Shown here in pieces: positions 13,583 to 21,922 of a stretch of 22,339 nucleotides of DNA; the stretch's first letter is position 1, and every line of letters starts with the position of its first letter. Made by a program: the position numbers and the translations under genes. The notes below the pieces were generated by a model. It was given only the letters and a program-made list of their open reading frames with translations. It did not search any database and was not told the origin of the DNA. The stretch is from OLB11 sp044234005 (GTDB lineage: Bacteria > Bacteroidota > Bacteroidia > Chitinophagales > Chitinophagaceae): the NCBI GenBank assembly GCA_044234005.1, contig JBIIJE010000033.1, positions 1-22,339 of the forward strand. The letters run 5' to 3'.

Positions 13583-15460
13583 TTAGTTCATCGTCTCAAA
13601 ACTGCGTTTTACAAAGGCAGTCAATTCTTCACCTCGTAGCAAATTTTGCGAAAGTTTAGCCAAGTCTAGCGCATGTTTAATTAAATGCGTTTGCTTCTCT
13701 TTATCACTTTCAGAAAGAATATTATTGGCCAATACATTATTTGTATTCACCACTAAATTATACATTTCAGGCATTTTCCCCATACCGAACATACCACCAC
13801 CTGTTGCACTCATTTCTTTCATACGACGCATAAATTCAGGCTGTGTAATCATAAATGGCATCGCGTTGGCGTCCATCGTTTCTAACTGCACCGTATAAGT
13901 TTCTTTGGGTACCACCTCTTCCAATACAGTTTTTAACTTCGTGATATCGTCCTCACTCAAAGCCGAAATAAGGTTATTCTCTTTCTTAATTAATTTATCA
14001 ATATGATCGGAATCTACGCGTACAAAAGTCAACTTCTCATTCTCACTTTCGAGTTTTTGAATAAGGTGAGATACAATCGGAGAATCTAACAAGAGTACTT
14101 CATAGCCTTTTGCTTTAGCTTGTTCAATATAAGTGTGTTGAGCTTCTATATTTTGTGCATACAACACAACTAATTTTTCGTCTTTATCGGTTTGATTCTC
14201 TTTTATTTTTTCTTTTAATTCTTCAAAAGTCAAAAATGAACTATCAACTGTTGGATACAAGAAAAATTCTGTTGCTTTCTCATAAAATTTAGGCTCAGAA
14301 AGCATTCCATACTCCAAAACAATTTTTATATCATTCCATTTAGCTTCAAACTCGGCTCTATTTTCATTAAAGAGCTGCTTTAATTTTTCAGAAACTTTTT
14401 TGGTGATATAATTCGAGATTTTCTTTACGTTACCATCTGCTTGCAAATAGGAACGAGATACATTCAAAGGGATATCTGGTGAGTCAATCACACCTTTAAG
14501 CATGATTAAAAATTCTGGCACGATACCTTCTACATTATCTGTTACATATACTTGATTTTGATACAATTGGATTTTATCTTTCTGCAATTGTAAATCATTA
14601 CTCAATTTCGGGAAGTATAAGATGCCAGTAAGGTTAAATGGATAATCGACATTTAAGTGAATATGAAATAAAGGCTCTTCAAATTGCATTGGATACAATT
14701 CGTGATAAAAGCTTTTATAGTCTTCGTCTTTTAATTCGCTCGGTTGTTTTGTCCACGCTGGACTAGGATTATTGATGATATTGTCTACCTCTTTATGCTC
14801 CTCCTTCGCGTCATCACCTTCCCCTATTTTTTCAGTTTCGGTACGAGTACCAAATTTGATAGGAATTGGCATAAACTTATTATACTTCGTCAATAATTCT
14901 TTGATTCGATGTTCTTCTAAAAATTCTGTTGAATCATCGGCAATATGTAAAATAATTTCAGTGCCTCGATCAGATTTATCACCCGCTACCAAGGTAAATT
15001 CAGGACTTCCATCGCAAGTCCAATGTGCAGCTGGTTCGTCTTTGTATGATTTTGTAATAATTTCTACTTTGGCTGCAACCATAAAAGCCGAATAAAAACC
15101 AAGACCAAAATGTCCGATAATACCTGCATCTTTGGCAGCATCTTTGTACTTATCCAGAAATTCTTCAGCACCTGAAAAAGCAACCTGGTTGATGTATTTT
15201 TCAACTTCCTCAGCAGTCATACCCAATCCTTGATCAATAATATGTAGCTTTTGCCCTTCCTTATCAATCTTTACCTCAATCATTGGATTTCCATATTCAA
15301 CCTTTGCTTCACCTATGTTACACAAATGCTTCAACTTGCTTGTTGCATCGGTTGCGTTCGATATGAGCTCACGTAAAAATATTTCGTGATCACTGTAAAG
15401 AAATTTCTTGATTAATGGAAAAATGTTTTCAACTGAAACATTGATTTTACCTGATGACAT
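13583..15460 (-). CDS. htpG: Molecular chaperone HtpG (Hsp90)
   Basis: ATP-dependent Hsp90-family chaperone of 625 residues, full length. The N-terminal GHKL ATPase domain shows E31/N35 in R-E-L-I-S-N-A-T-D-A, D76 in D-Q-G-L-G-M-T (76-82) and the lid glycine motif G-H-F-G-L-G-F-Y-S-A-F-M at 116-127. The middle domain includes F-N-L-T-G-I-L-Y-F-P and the catalytic-loop region S-R-S-Y-L-Q. The C-terminal dimerisation domain holds a short Met-rich stretch near 550-570. It is on the same strand as the PorW/SprE-like gene but 92 nt away, and a candidate promoter lies in that gap. No CIRCE-type heat-shock inverted repeat is seen. Confidence 0.98.
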   Translation of the reverse strand: MSSGKINVSVENIFPLIKKFLYSDHEIFLRELISNATDATSKLKHLCNIGEAKVEYGNPMIEVKIDKEGQKLHIIDQGLGMTAEEVEKYINQVAFSGAEEFLDKYKDAAKDAGIIGHFGLGFYSAFMVAAKVEIITKSYKDEPAAHWTCDGSPEFTLVAGDKSDRGTEIILHIADDSTEFLEEHRIKELLTKYNKFMPIPIKFGTRTETEKIGEGDDAKEEHKEVDNIINNPSPAWTKQPSELKDEDYKSFYHELYPMQFEEPLFHIHLNVDYPFNLTGILYFPKLSNDLQLQKDKIQLYQNQVYVTDNVEGIVPEFLIMLKGVIDSPDIPLNVSRSYLQADGNVKKISNYITKKVSEKLKQLFNENRAEFEAKWNDIKIVLEYGMLSEPKFYEKATEFFLYPTVDSSFLTFEELKEKIKENQTDKDEKLVVLYAQNIEAQHTYIEQAKAKGYEVLLLDSPIVSHLIQKLESENEKLTFVRVDSDHIDKLIKKENNLISALSEDDITKLKTVLEEVVPKETYTVQLETMDANAMPFMITQPEFMRRMKEMSATGGGMFGMGKMPEMYNLVVNTNNVLANNILSESDKEKQTHLIKHALDLAKLSQNLLRGEELTAFVKRSFETMN

Positions 15461-15486
15461 AGTTTAATAATTTTCAATACTCTTAT

Positions 15487-15520
15487 CAAATTCAGTACCA
15501 TTCGAATTAAACGTGACAAA
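15487..15520 (-). promoter_or_regulatory. Candidate htpG promoter (TTTG - 22 nt - TGAATTTG)
   Basis: On the minus strand, TTTG (15517-15520) is followed 22 nt later by TGAATTTG (15487-15494), one mismatch from TAnnTTTG, and then 26 nt to the htpG ATG. It is the only place in the window where a -33-like element and a -7-like element both appear at plausible spacing. Confidence 0.35.
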
Positions 15521-15552
15521 ATTTCAGAAAAAATTACTATTACTTATGTCGA

Positions 15553-18500
15553 TTATTTATAGTTTTTCTTGAAAAATTGAAGATATCCTAATATATCTCT
15601 TGTTTTGAGCAACTCAGTGTAATTAGCTTTTGAAATTAATGCAACCTCATATTCGTTTTTCTTGAATGGAGCGAGCAAGCTTTTCGCGTTTTGCATAGCA
15701 TTACTATATTTCTTGGCAAAAACTGCATTGGAAAACTGTTTAACTGATACCAAACCTTGCTTTTCTGTGAATAAATTCAGGTCTGTTTTATAATTCTCGA
15801 CATCATATTTCAACATATTAAAATCTGATAATCCTGCTTTTAATGCCATCCCTCTTCCGTCAAAGTTTTTCACAAAGACAATTACATAATGTTCTTCATT
15901 CAAATTTTCCACGTAAACAGCTTTGCCTTCTGCTTCGCGCAAAGGCTTAAAGGCTATTGAAGCGATTAGACTATCCTCGATTTTATTATTGGAACCTTGA
16001 GCAGATTTTAAATCATTGACAGAGGCAAGAGAATCTATTAATGGAAGCAAAGATGAATCTTTAGGCATTTGCAACTTCAAGTAATTCAAAATACTTTCTG
16101 CAAAAGATTGTTCTTCGGTGCTTGGATAATCTTTTACAATTTTTTCTAGCGCAGTTTTAGCTTGCATACTCTCTTTCTTGGCCGCCAAAATCATAGCGTT
16201 TACCAGTTCATATTTAGCTTGAAAAGGATTCGTTTTGAAGGAGATAGACGCATAGCTAATAGAAGCTTGTGCCTCTACATAATTTTTTCGTAAATACTGT
16301 GAATAAGTGGTATCATAATGATCTGAAATCAATTTCAAACTTTTCCTCTTTTCATCTGCATAATTTGCATTATTTGCTAGCATCGCAAATTCGCTATTCG
16401 GAAATTCTTGTTGAAGCAATTGCTTGTATTTATTGGTATTCACATCTTGCTTCAAACGTAAATAATCTAAATAGAGGCCATAATATGTTTGCTTTCTAAA
16501 ATCTGTCTTAGGGAACCTAGCCAGCAAGCTATCATAAGCACTTATTGATTTGTTATAATTCTCTAATTGTGAGTAGTAGGCAAGACCTAACTTGTAATAC
16601 GCTGTCATGATTTGCTCATCGAGCTTATCATAATCCGAAGGTGTTTTTGGCAATTTAGATAGCAAAGATGATACGCTTTGTCCATTTACTGTTTGCTGCT
16701 CACTGGCTTCTTTGCCACCCCCAGCATCATTTGAGCCTGCCGTACTTCCACCAAAACCAGCAGCACTTTGCCTTCTCCAATTATCTTCTAACTTCCTGCT
16801 ACCCCACTTTTGCTTAAATTCGTTTGAGCCATCGCTTACTAAATTGCTATTGTAAAAATACCAATTAGATTTTTGCTTATTATTATTGGGTTGTAATTGT
16901 GTAACGGTTGTATTGTTCTTTTTAGGTTCATTTGCCTCTGCTTGTTTCGCTAATTCGTCGAGTCGCTTTTTAGCAATAGCCCTTTGTTCTTTTTCGCTCT
17001 TTTTCGACAAATCAATCATGCTATCTAATTCACTTATTGTGTTTATATGTTGCACAATTTCAATCAGAGCCTGCTTCTTTACTACCACAGCTTCAATATT
17101 ATCGATAGGAGGATTTTCTCCGTAATGTATGGAACTATCGTAAGATGATTTTGCCGGTTTATATTCTTCTAACTTAAAATAAATATCTCCCAACGCTGCG
17201 TATGCCACAGCTTTTTGTTTTGTATCTGTGTTTTCTTTATTGTTAATACTTTTTTGCAAATAAGCGATAGCCTCTTTAGGTTTTTCTTCTGCTACTATTT
17301 TTGCGAGTACATTAAGTGCTTCACTTTTGTACTTTACAAATTTTGGATTGTTAATTATCTTATCAAGCTGATTCTTTGCTGAACGCGTATCTTCACCACT
17401 TAATGCAGCATTTTGGGCAATGTTCAATTTTGCAAAAAAGTTCATTTCATCTGAATTTTGCTTGGCAATAGCTTTTTTAAAATGAATGTTTGAGTTCTTA
17501 TAGTCTTTTTGACTCGCGTACAATTGCCCGATCACGAACTCCATTCTGTGACGCTGCAAGCCTTTCGATTTTTGCTTAAAAGCATTTTCCAACGCAGCAA
17601 TAGCTTCTTCAGGGTCCTGTTGTATTAGCGATAAGTAGGCTTTCGTAAGATATAATTCTGTTTTATTTCTTTTCGGAAAATTCTTATCCTTCTCTAGTGT
17701 AGAAATTATGGCCGCAGCTTCACTATACTGTTCGGCTAAAATATAAGTGCGTGCCAACAAAACTAGCGCTTCGTTTCTGATTGGATGATGCCTTAATTTT
17801 TTGAGACCTCCTCGCTTATCAACAGTTGCTAAACTAACTTCTTCAATTTTTGCTTCCTTCTTTTTGCTTGGACTCGATTTAACAGTCTTTTTATCATCTT
17901 TATACTCATTGATGATAAATTGCAAAGTTTGAATTGCTCCATCAAAATCATTTTTGACAAAAGATGCTTTTGCCATTAAGAAAAATAAATTATCAAACCA
18001 CTTAGAGCGAGGATCATGGATTTGAGTGCTAAAAGATGACTTTTTAATTACCGTATCCATATCTCCAGCCACGGTTGAACCTACTTTCTCAACATCAAAC
18101 GGAAATAAATGTATGTTCTTGCTATAATCGTCTTTATTATTCTTAATTAAATTTCTTGTCGCATCATCATACTTGCGTTTAGCGTTGTAATAGTAATTAT
18201 ATCGGGTTACTGTGTTTTGATAAATTTTTCGTTTCAGTGACCATTTCTTCTTTAAGAATTTAGCGGAGCTATAATCCTCTTTCTTTTTTTCATGTAATTT
18301 CTCAGCCATATTTAGCTTCAGTCCTAAATCCTTTTTCTTTTTAGCTACAGAATCTTTGGCTGTTTTCGCAATTCGCTCGCGCTTTGAAGCAATACTATCT
18401 TTTATTTTTTTTTGAATAGCCATCAGACTATCTGTTACCTTTTTTCTTTCATTTGCTATAAGTTCATTCGCCTGCTTTCTCGCGGCAGCGATACTATCCG

Positions 18501-19209
18501 TAACCTTTCGTCGTGCCGTATTCACGCTATCTTGATATAGCTTTCTTGCTGTTCTTATGCTATCTGCTTTACGTGTTCTCTCCTCTAGGAGTTGTTCTTT
18601 CTTTGCCAATTTTACGTTGGCAACACTGTCTTTATATCCTTTACTGTTCTTGTACGCCTGTAAAGCTTTTCTTTTTTCGCTGGCAGCCAATCTAACTTCT
18701 TTCAAGCTATCGGCAATCCTACGTCTAGCTGTTAAGATACTATCGGTAAAATTTCTTCTCGCGCCGGCAACACTATCTGCGTATCTTTTCTGATCGGCTC
18801 TTTGTTTTTCAACCGCATTCCTAACATTTTCCAAACTATCAGCCATTTTTTTTCGATTTGCTAAATCGGTACTGTCTCGCATTTGTCTTTCACGAATAGC
18901 TCTATCACGAGCTTGAATACGAGCTATACTATCTTGTATTCTTTTCTGATTTCGTGCATTCGCAATGCTGTCGCGGTAATTTTGCAAACGAATTTTCTCT
19001 TGTGCACGCAATAAGCTATCTGCGCTTCTTTTTAGTCGTATGGCATTTTGGATACTATCTCGAGTTCTGAATTCTTGCTGTACCCTATTGGCAATTGCCG
19101 CACTGTCGATACCATTTTGTGCAAAACGATTTTGAGCCTGCAATTGTTTGCTCGAAACAAAAAACAGACCCATGAAAATGAGAACAGTAATGAAATACTT
19201 GATATTCAC
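15553..19209 (-). CDS. PorW/SprE-like type IX secretion system TPR protein with N-terminal hendecad coiled coil
   Basis: Exported protein of 1218 residues. PorW/SprE proteins are periplasmic TPR proteins needed for type IX secretion and, in gliding species, for motility. Family identity comes from T-V-T-R-Y-N-Y-Y-Y-N-A near 332-343, S-K-W-F-D-N-L-F-F-L-M-A-K-A at 402-415 followed by D-F-D-G-A-I, about ten TPR-like helical pairs between 410 and 1080, and a C-terminal domain ending in G-Y-L-Q-F-F-K-K-N-Y. Two things are unusual. Residues 1-25 are a signal peptide without a lipobox Cys, whereas SprE/PorW is a lipoprotein. Residues about 35-290 form a highly charged coiled coil with seventeen D-S steps, many exactly 11 apart, making the protein longer than typical members (from memory under 1000 residues). 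The start is a GTG at 19209, needed to include the signal peptide. It is divergent from the bactofilin operon. Confidence 0.85.
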   Translation of the reverse strand: MNIKYFITVLIFMGLFFVSSKQLQAQNRFAQNGIDSAAIANRVQQEFRTRDSIQNAIRLKRSADSLLRAQEKIRLQNYRDSIANARNQKRIQDSIARIQARDRAIRERQMRDSTDLANRKKMADSLENVRNAVEKQRADQKRYADSVAGARRNFTDSILTARRRIADSLKEVRLAASEKRKALQAYKNSKGYKDSVANVKLAKKEQLLEERTRKADSIRTARKLYQDSVNTARRKVTDSIAAARKQANELIANERKKVTDSLMAIQKKIKDSIASKRERIAKTAKDSVAKKKKDLGLKLNMAEKLHEKKKEDYSSAKFLKKKWSLKRKIYQNTVTRYNYYYNAKRKYDDATRNLIKNNKDDYSKNIHLFPFDVEKVGSTVAGDMDTVIKKSSFSTQIHDPRSKWFDNLFFLMAKASFVKNDFDGAIQTLQFIINEYKDDKKTVKSSPSKKKEAKIEEVSLATVDKRGGLKKLRHHPIRNEALVLLARTYILAEQYSEAAAIISTLEKDKNFPKRNKTELYLTKAYLSLIQQDPEEAIAALENAFKQKSKGLQRHRMEFVIGQLYASQKDYKNSNIHFKKAIAKQNSDEMNFFAKLNIAQNAALSGEDTRSAKNQLDKIINNPKFVKYKSEALNVLAKIVAEEKPKEAIAYLQKSINNKENTDTKQKAVAYAALGDIYFKLEEYKPAKSSYDSSIHYGENPPIDNIEAVVVKKQALIEIVQHINTISELDSMIDLSKKSEKEQRAIAKKRLDELAKQAEANEPKKNNTTVTQLQPNNNKQKSNWYFYNSNLVSDGSNEFKQKWGSRKLEDNWRRQSAAGFGGSTAGSNDAGGGKEASEQQTVNGQSVSSLLSKLPKTPSDYDKLDEQIMTAYYKLGLAYYSQLENYNKSISAYDSLLARFPKTDFRKQTYYGLYLDYLRLKQDVNTNKYKQLLQQEFPNSEFAMLANNANYADEKRKSLKLISDHYDTTYSQYLRKNYVEAQASISYASISFKTNPFQAKYELVNAMILAAKKESMQAKTALEKIVKDYPSTEEQSFAESILNYLKLQMPKDSSLLPLIDSLASVNDLKSAQGSNNKIEDSLIASIAFKPLREAEGKAVYVENLNEEHYVIVFVKNFDGRGMALKAGLSDFNMLKYDVENYKTDLNLFTEKQGLVSVKQFSNAVFAKKYSNAMQNAKSLLAPFKKNEYEVALISKANYTELLKTRDILGYLQFFKKNYK
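18340..19113 (-). repeat. 33-nt-period coding repeat: hendecad D-S-I/L/V coiled coil
   Basis: Codes residues 33-290 of the PorW/SprE-like protein. Asp-Ser pairs begin at residues 35, 51, 64, 80, 93, 112, 124, 145, 156, 167, 194, 216, 227, 238, 260, 271 and 286. In the second half the steps are 11, 11, 27, 22, 11, 11, 22, 11. The local consensus is A-R-R/K-x-x-x-D-S-I/L/V-x-x. Eleven-residue periodicity is the signature of a hendecad coiled coil. The first half is less regular, as in an older or drifted repeat. Confidence 0.8.
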
Positions 19210-19222
19210 TCTGGAATTAACG

Positions 19223-19240
19223 CTAAATTGTCGAATTTAG
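19223..19240. repeat. Inverted repeat CTAAATT-GTCG-AATTTAG
   Basis: A perfect 7-bp inverted repeat with a 4-nt centre, 13 nt before the GTG start of the PorW/SprE-like gene and inside its divergent intergenic region with the M23-like gene. The position fits an operator or a 5'-UTR hairpin. No binding protein can be named. Confidence 0.45.
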
Positions 19241-19301
19241 TACAAATTAAATCAATTTTCTTCCCATTTTTGGTTAATTATTTTCAATCCAATAAGAGCA
19301 A

Positions 19302-19916
19302 ATGTTTCATTTTTCAAAAGGCAGTCTCACAAAAGCACTCAAACAAATGTTTAGGCGATTAAATGCACCTTACAAATTAAGTATCATCAACGAGCAAAAT
19401 CTACAAGAGTCAATCACCATACTTCTTACCAAAAAGAGTCTTTATATTTTTGTGTCGAGTCTATTTGTGGCGTTTTTTCTATTATTCTCCGTACTCACAT
19501 TATTTACACCTTTAAAATATTACTTACCTGGTTTTAAAAATGATATTTCACGCAAAGAAATGATACGTCTCCAGAAGCTTTCCGACTCTCTTTTGATATT
19601 GCACACCCAACAAGAACAATTTATCTTTAATCTCATTCAAGTAAGCAATGGCGGGTATATAAAAACCAAAGACACCCAACGACTCAGCCAAAAGGAAATT
19701 TCTCTTGCAAATCAACTCAATGGTTCAAGAATAGACCGTGCGAGTCGCTACGACTACTTAAAAAGTATAAAACGAGATTCCTCTCTATGGAAACAAGATT
19801 CACTTCAAACCAAGTCAAAGCAAGATGAAAAAGTGAATTCCGAAAAATCAGAAAAAATATTGAAACAATTAAAAAAAGATAGCATAAAGCTAGTATCAGA
19901 TGGAATGAAACATTAA
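19302..19916 (+). CDS. M23-peptidase-like membrane protein lacking the peptidase domain
   Basis: Single-pass inner-membrane protein of 204 residues. The N-terminus, Y-K-L-S-I-I-N-E-Q-N at about 24-33, a transmembrane helix at about 48-68 and the post-membrane motif T-P-L-K-Y-Y-L-P-G-F at 70-79, matches the membrane-anchored M23 metallopeptidases that often precede bactofilin genes in Bacteroidota (from memory of that family). Those continue with a coiled coil and a LytM/M23 domain. Here the protein stops after a D-S-rich helical stretch and a Lys/Ser-rich tail, with no H-x(3)-D or H-x-H zinc motifs. The 29 nt before the bactofilin start leave no room for a remnant. It may be a scaffold or regulator of cell-wall enzymes. 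A second in-frame ATG at 19347 (M-F-R-R-L-N) is a credible alternative start. Confidence 0.72.
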   Translation: MFHFSKGSLTKALKQMFRRLNAPYKLSIINEQNLQESITILLTKKSLYIFVSSLFVAFFLLFSVLTLFTPLKYYLPGFKNDISRKEMIRLQKLSDSLLILHTQQEQFIFNLIQVSNGGYIKTKDTQRLSQKEISLANQLNGSRIDRASRYDYLKSIKRDSSLWKQDSLQTKSKQDEKVNSEKSEKILKQLKKDSIKLVSDGMKH

Positions 19917-19945
19917 ATTTGTGAAACTTTTTAAAAAAACATAAT

Positions 19946-20467
19946 ATGTCTATATTTTCAAGTCATAAAGAAACCAAAGAAACACCCCCTGTAAATACTT
20001 ACACACCGCCAGTAACGCCTTCTCCGCAAGCACAAAACAGTTATGCTGCGTCAAGTAACAATGCTTATTCACAATCATCGGCAGTAACGTCTATTTCAGA
20101 GGGCACATCGCTAGAAGGACAAATAAAAATTGAAGGTGATATTAAAATTGAAGGTATTGTAAAAGGCACAGTTACCTCGAAAGGCAGAGTTATTATTTCT
20201 CCTTCTGGTAAAGTAGAAGGCGATATTATTTGCCAAAATGCGGATATTTCGGGTCATGTAAAAGGTAAACTTAAAATCGCAGATATTTTAATGTTGAAAG
20301 GCAATGCAGTGATTGATGGTGACATTCATACAGGTAAATTAATGATTGAGAGCGGCGTAAAATTCAATGGCAATTGCAGTATGGGACAAACAGCGCCAGT
20401 CGCGCAAGCACCTACCCCACCGCGTGTTGAAGCCACACAGAAAGTAAATATTGACTTACATGCGTAA
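19946..20467 (+). CDS. Bactofilin (polymer-forming cytoskeletal protein)
   Basis: Protein of 173 residues. Disordered Pro/Ser-rich ends flank a bactofilin beta-helix core at about 50-148, with repeating rungs such as E-G-Q-I-K-I-E-G-D-I-K-I-E-G and S-P-S-G-K-V-E-G-D-I. Bactofilins self-assemble into nucleotide-free filaments that position cell-wall enzymes and other envelope proteins. Its operon partner 29 nt upstream is a membrane protein of the M23-linked type, which fits this role. Its stop overlaps the start of the AtpI-like gene by 8 nt, so translation is probably coupled. Confidence 0.93.
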   Translation: MSIFSSHKETKETPPVNTYTPPVTPSPQAQNSYAASSNNAYSQSSAVTSISEGTSLEGQIKIEGDIKIEGIVKGTVTSKGRVIISPSGKVEGDIICQNADISGHVKGKLKIADILMLKGNAVIDGDIHTGKLMIESGVKFNGNCSMGQTAPVAQAPTPPRVEATQKVNIDLHA

Positions 20468-20657
20468 TAACGAATTGATGAAGTATGCCGGTATGGCTAC
20501 CCAATTTATGGCCACTTTAGGAGTGGCTTTTTTTTTGGGAATTAAAATAGATAAATGGAGTAATTTAAATTTCCCCATAGCAACTATTTGCCTACCTCTA
20601 CTCATGTTGATTTATATGCTTTGGAAAATTGTAAAAGAATCGAATACTCAAAAATGA
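20460..20657 (+). CDS. AtpI-like small membrane protein (ATPase_gene1 type)
   Basis: Membrane protein of 65 residues with two transmembrane helices (about 13-32 and 39-57) and the loop G-x-K-I-D-K-W between them, the pattern of AtpI-like proteins encoded at the head of F1Fo ATP synthase operons (PF09527 type), thought to help c-ring assembly or Mg2+ supply. The frame begins with a TTG at 20451, but the ATG at 20460 gives the family-typical start. It overlaps bactofilin by 8 nt and the next gene by the 4-nt ATGA junction, so it is part of a tightly coupled operon. Confidence 0.8.
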   Translation: MRNNELMKYAGMATQFMATLGVAFFLGIKIDKWSNLNFPIATICLPLLMLIYMLWKIVKESNTQK

Positions 20658-21034
20658 AACATAAATTTTATCTAGTCTTTGGCATAACGAGCCTTTTTCT
20701 GCTCGTGCTTAATTATCTATTATCTCAAGAAGGAGGTTTGTTTGATAGAAATATTATTATGTATGGAAGCTTATTTTTAGCGACAATCTCCCTTGCTTCT
20801 TATTCATTCACTGTGCAATCTATCACGCATGAAAATCCGAATAAATTTGTAAGGGGCGTGATGGCAGGTACCATGATAAAATTGTTTGCTTGTATTGCAG
20901 GAATTGGCTTAGCTCTTTTTTTATTGAAGGGTAAAATTCAAAAAGAAGATATATTTTACTTAATGTTTGTCTATGCGATTTACGCTATTATCGAGGCGGT
21001 TACTTTATCGCAATTGAATAGAAAAAAGCAATAA
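20654..21034 (+). CDS. Four-helix membrane protein of the atp-operon leader type
   Basis: Integral membrane protein of 126 residues with four hydrophobic segments at about 4-24, 36-52, 72-93 and 100-120, and a conserved-looking cytoplasmic loop N-P-N-K-F-V-R near 64-70. In Bacteroidota a protein of this size and topology often lies between the AtpI-like gene and atpB, which points to an ATP synthase accessory role; this is inference from gene order as I remember it. The ATG at 20654 overlaps the preceding stop (ATGA). The frame continues upstream to a TTG at 20588, which would add non-membrane residues antithetic to the family. Here dapA follows on the opposite strand, stop to stop with no gap, instead of atpB. 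Confidence 0.65.
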   Translation: MKHKFYLVFGITSLFLLVLNYLLSQEGGLFDRNIIMYGSLFLATISLASYSFTVQSITHENPNKFVRGVMAGTMIKLFACIAGIGLALFLLKGKIQKEDIFYLMFVYAIYAIIEAVTLSQLNRKKQ

Positions 21035-21922
21035 TTAAGGTCGAAAAGTAGCTAAGAAAGTTTTTATTTTTTCTTGTAAAGTCTTACTTACCGGAACAAT
21101 TGGCAATCTAAATTCGTTCAAACAAATACCCATCTCACTTAAAACAGACTTCACACCAGCAGGGTTTCCTTCTTCGAATAAAAGATTAATGCCATCCAGT
21201 AATTCGTATTGAATAACTTGGGCCTCTTTAAATTTATGCGCAAGACTTAATTGTATCAGCTCACAGAATTTATTGGTGTAACAATTCGCGGCGACCGAAA
21301 TTACACCATCGAAACCTAACGCAATTTGAGACATCACTAAATCATCATCACCGCTTAAGACTAAAAAATTATCAGGTTTGCCCTTTACTAATTCCATGCT
21401 TTGCACCATGTTGCCGCTTGCCTCTTTAATACCAATTATATTTTTACATTCACGCGCCAACTGCAAACTTGTTTCGGCGAGCATATTGCTTCCAGTTCTA
21501 CCTGGTACATTATATAAAATGATTGGCTTGGTCGTGTATTTATCTAACTCTTTAAAATGTGCTACAATACCACTTTGTGAAGGTTTATTATAGTAAGGCG
21601 AAACGCTTAAAATTGCATCCACATTGGTTAAATCATAGGTGCTTAATTGCGCTATCGTTTCCGCAGTATCATTACCCCCAACGCCTAATACGATAGGAAG
21701 ATTTTTTATGTTATACTGCGTGACAGCCTTTAGTATTTCTTGCTTCTCGGCAAAATTTAATGTGGGCGTTTCCCCTGTAGTTCCTAATACAACCAAATAA
21801 TTTACGCCATGATTGCTTACATGATGAACCAATTTTTCAAGGCTCGGAAAATCAATAGATTTGTTTTGAAGAAATGGTGTAATCAAAGCCACACCTGTAC
21901 CTCTAAATTTGTTTACGTTCAT
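21035..21922 (-). CDS. dapA: 4-hydroxy-tetrahydrodipicolinate synthase
   Basis: TIM-barrel enzyme of 295 residues that condenses pyruvate with aspartate semialdehyde, the first committed step toward diaminopimelate and lysine. The Schiff-base lysine is K166 in G-I-K-E-A-S-G. The catalytic triad partners are T49 in G-T-T-G-E and Y111 in Y-Y-N-K-P, with Y137 in L-Y-N-V-P-G-R-T-G also present, and R142 for substrate binding. S-G-D-D lies at 190-193. The length is normal. The ATG at 21922 lies inside the end of the upstream DUF6913-like gene (20-nt overlap), so translation is likely coupled. The 3' end abuts the stop of the 4-TM gene. Confidence 0.97.
   Translation of the reverse strand: MNVNKFRGTGVALITPFLQNKSIDFPSLEKLVHHVSNHGVNYLVVLGTTGETPTLNFAEKQEILKAVTQYNIKNLPIVLGVGGNDTAETIAQLSTYDLTNVDAILSVSPYYNKPSQSGIVAHFKELDKYTTKPIILYNVPGRTGSNMLAETSLQLARECKNIIGIKEASGNMVQSMELVKGKPDNFLVLSGDDDLVMSQIALGFDGVISVAANCYTNKFCELIQLSLAHKFKEAQVIQYELLDGINLLFEEGNPAGVKSVLSEMGICLNEFRLPIVPVSKTLQEKIKTFLATFRP

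Noticed and set aside
15461..15552. CIRCE-type heat-shock element upstream of htpG
   Set aside because: No nine-base inverted repeat with the CIRCE consensus is present in the gap; only a degenerate TTTG/TGAATTTG pair is seen.
18513..18793. Plus-strand open frames opposite the PorW/SprE-like coiled coil
   Set aside because: They are by-products of the repetitive low-complexity coding strand; they start without leader signals and encode Leu/Phe-rich text complementary to the Lys/Arg/Asp codons.
18340..19113. CRISPR or tandem DNA repeat array
   Set aside because: The periodicity is at the protein level (33-nt coding units with degenerate codons); the DNA units are not identical and there are no spacers.
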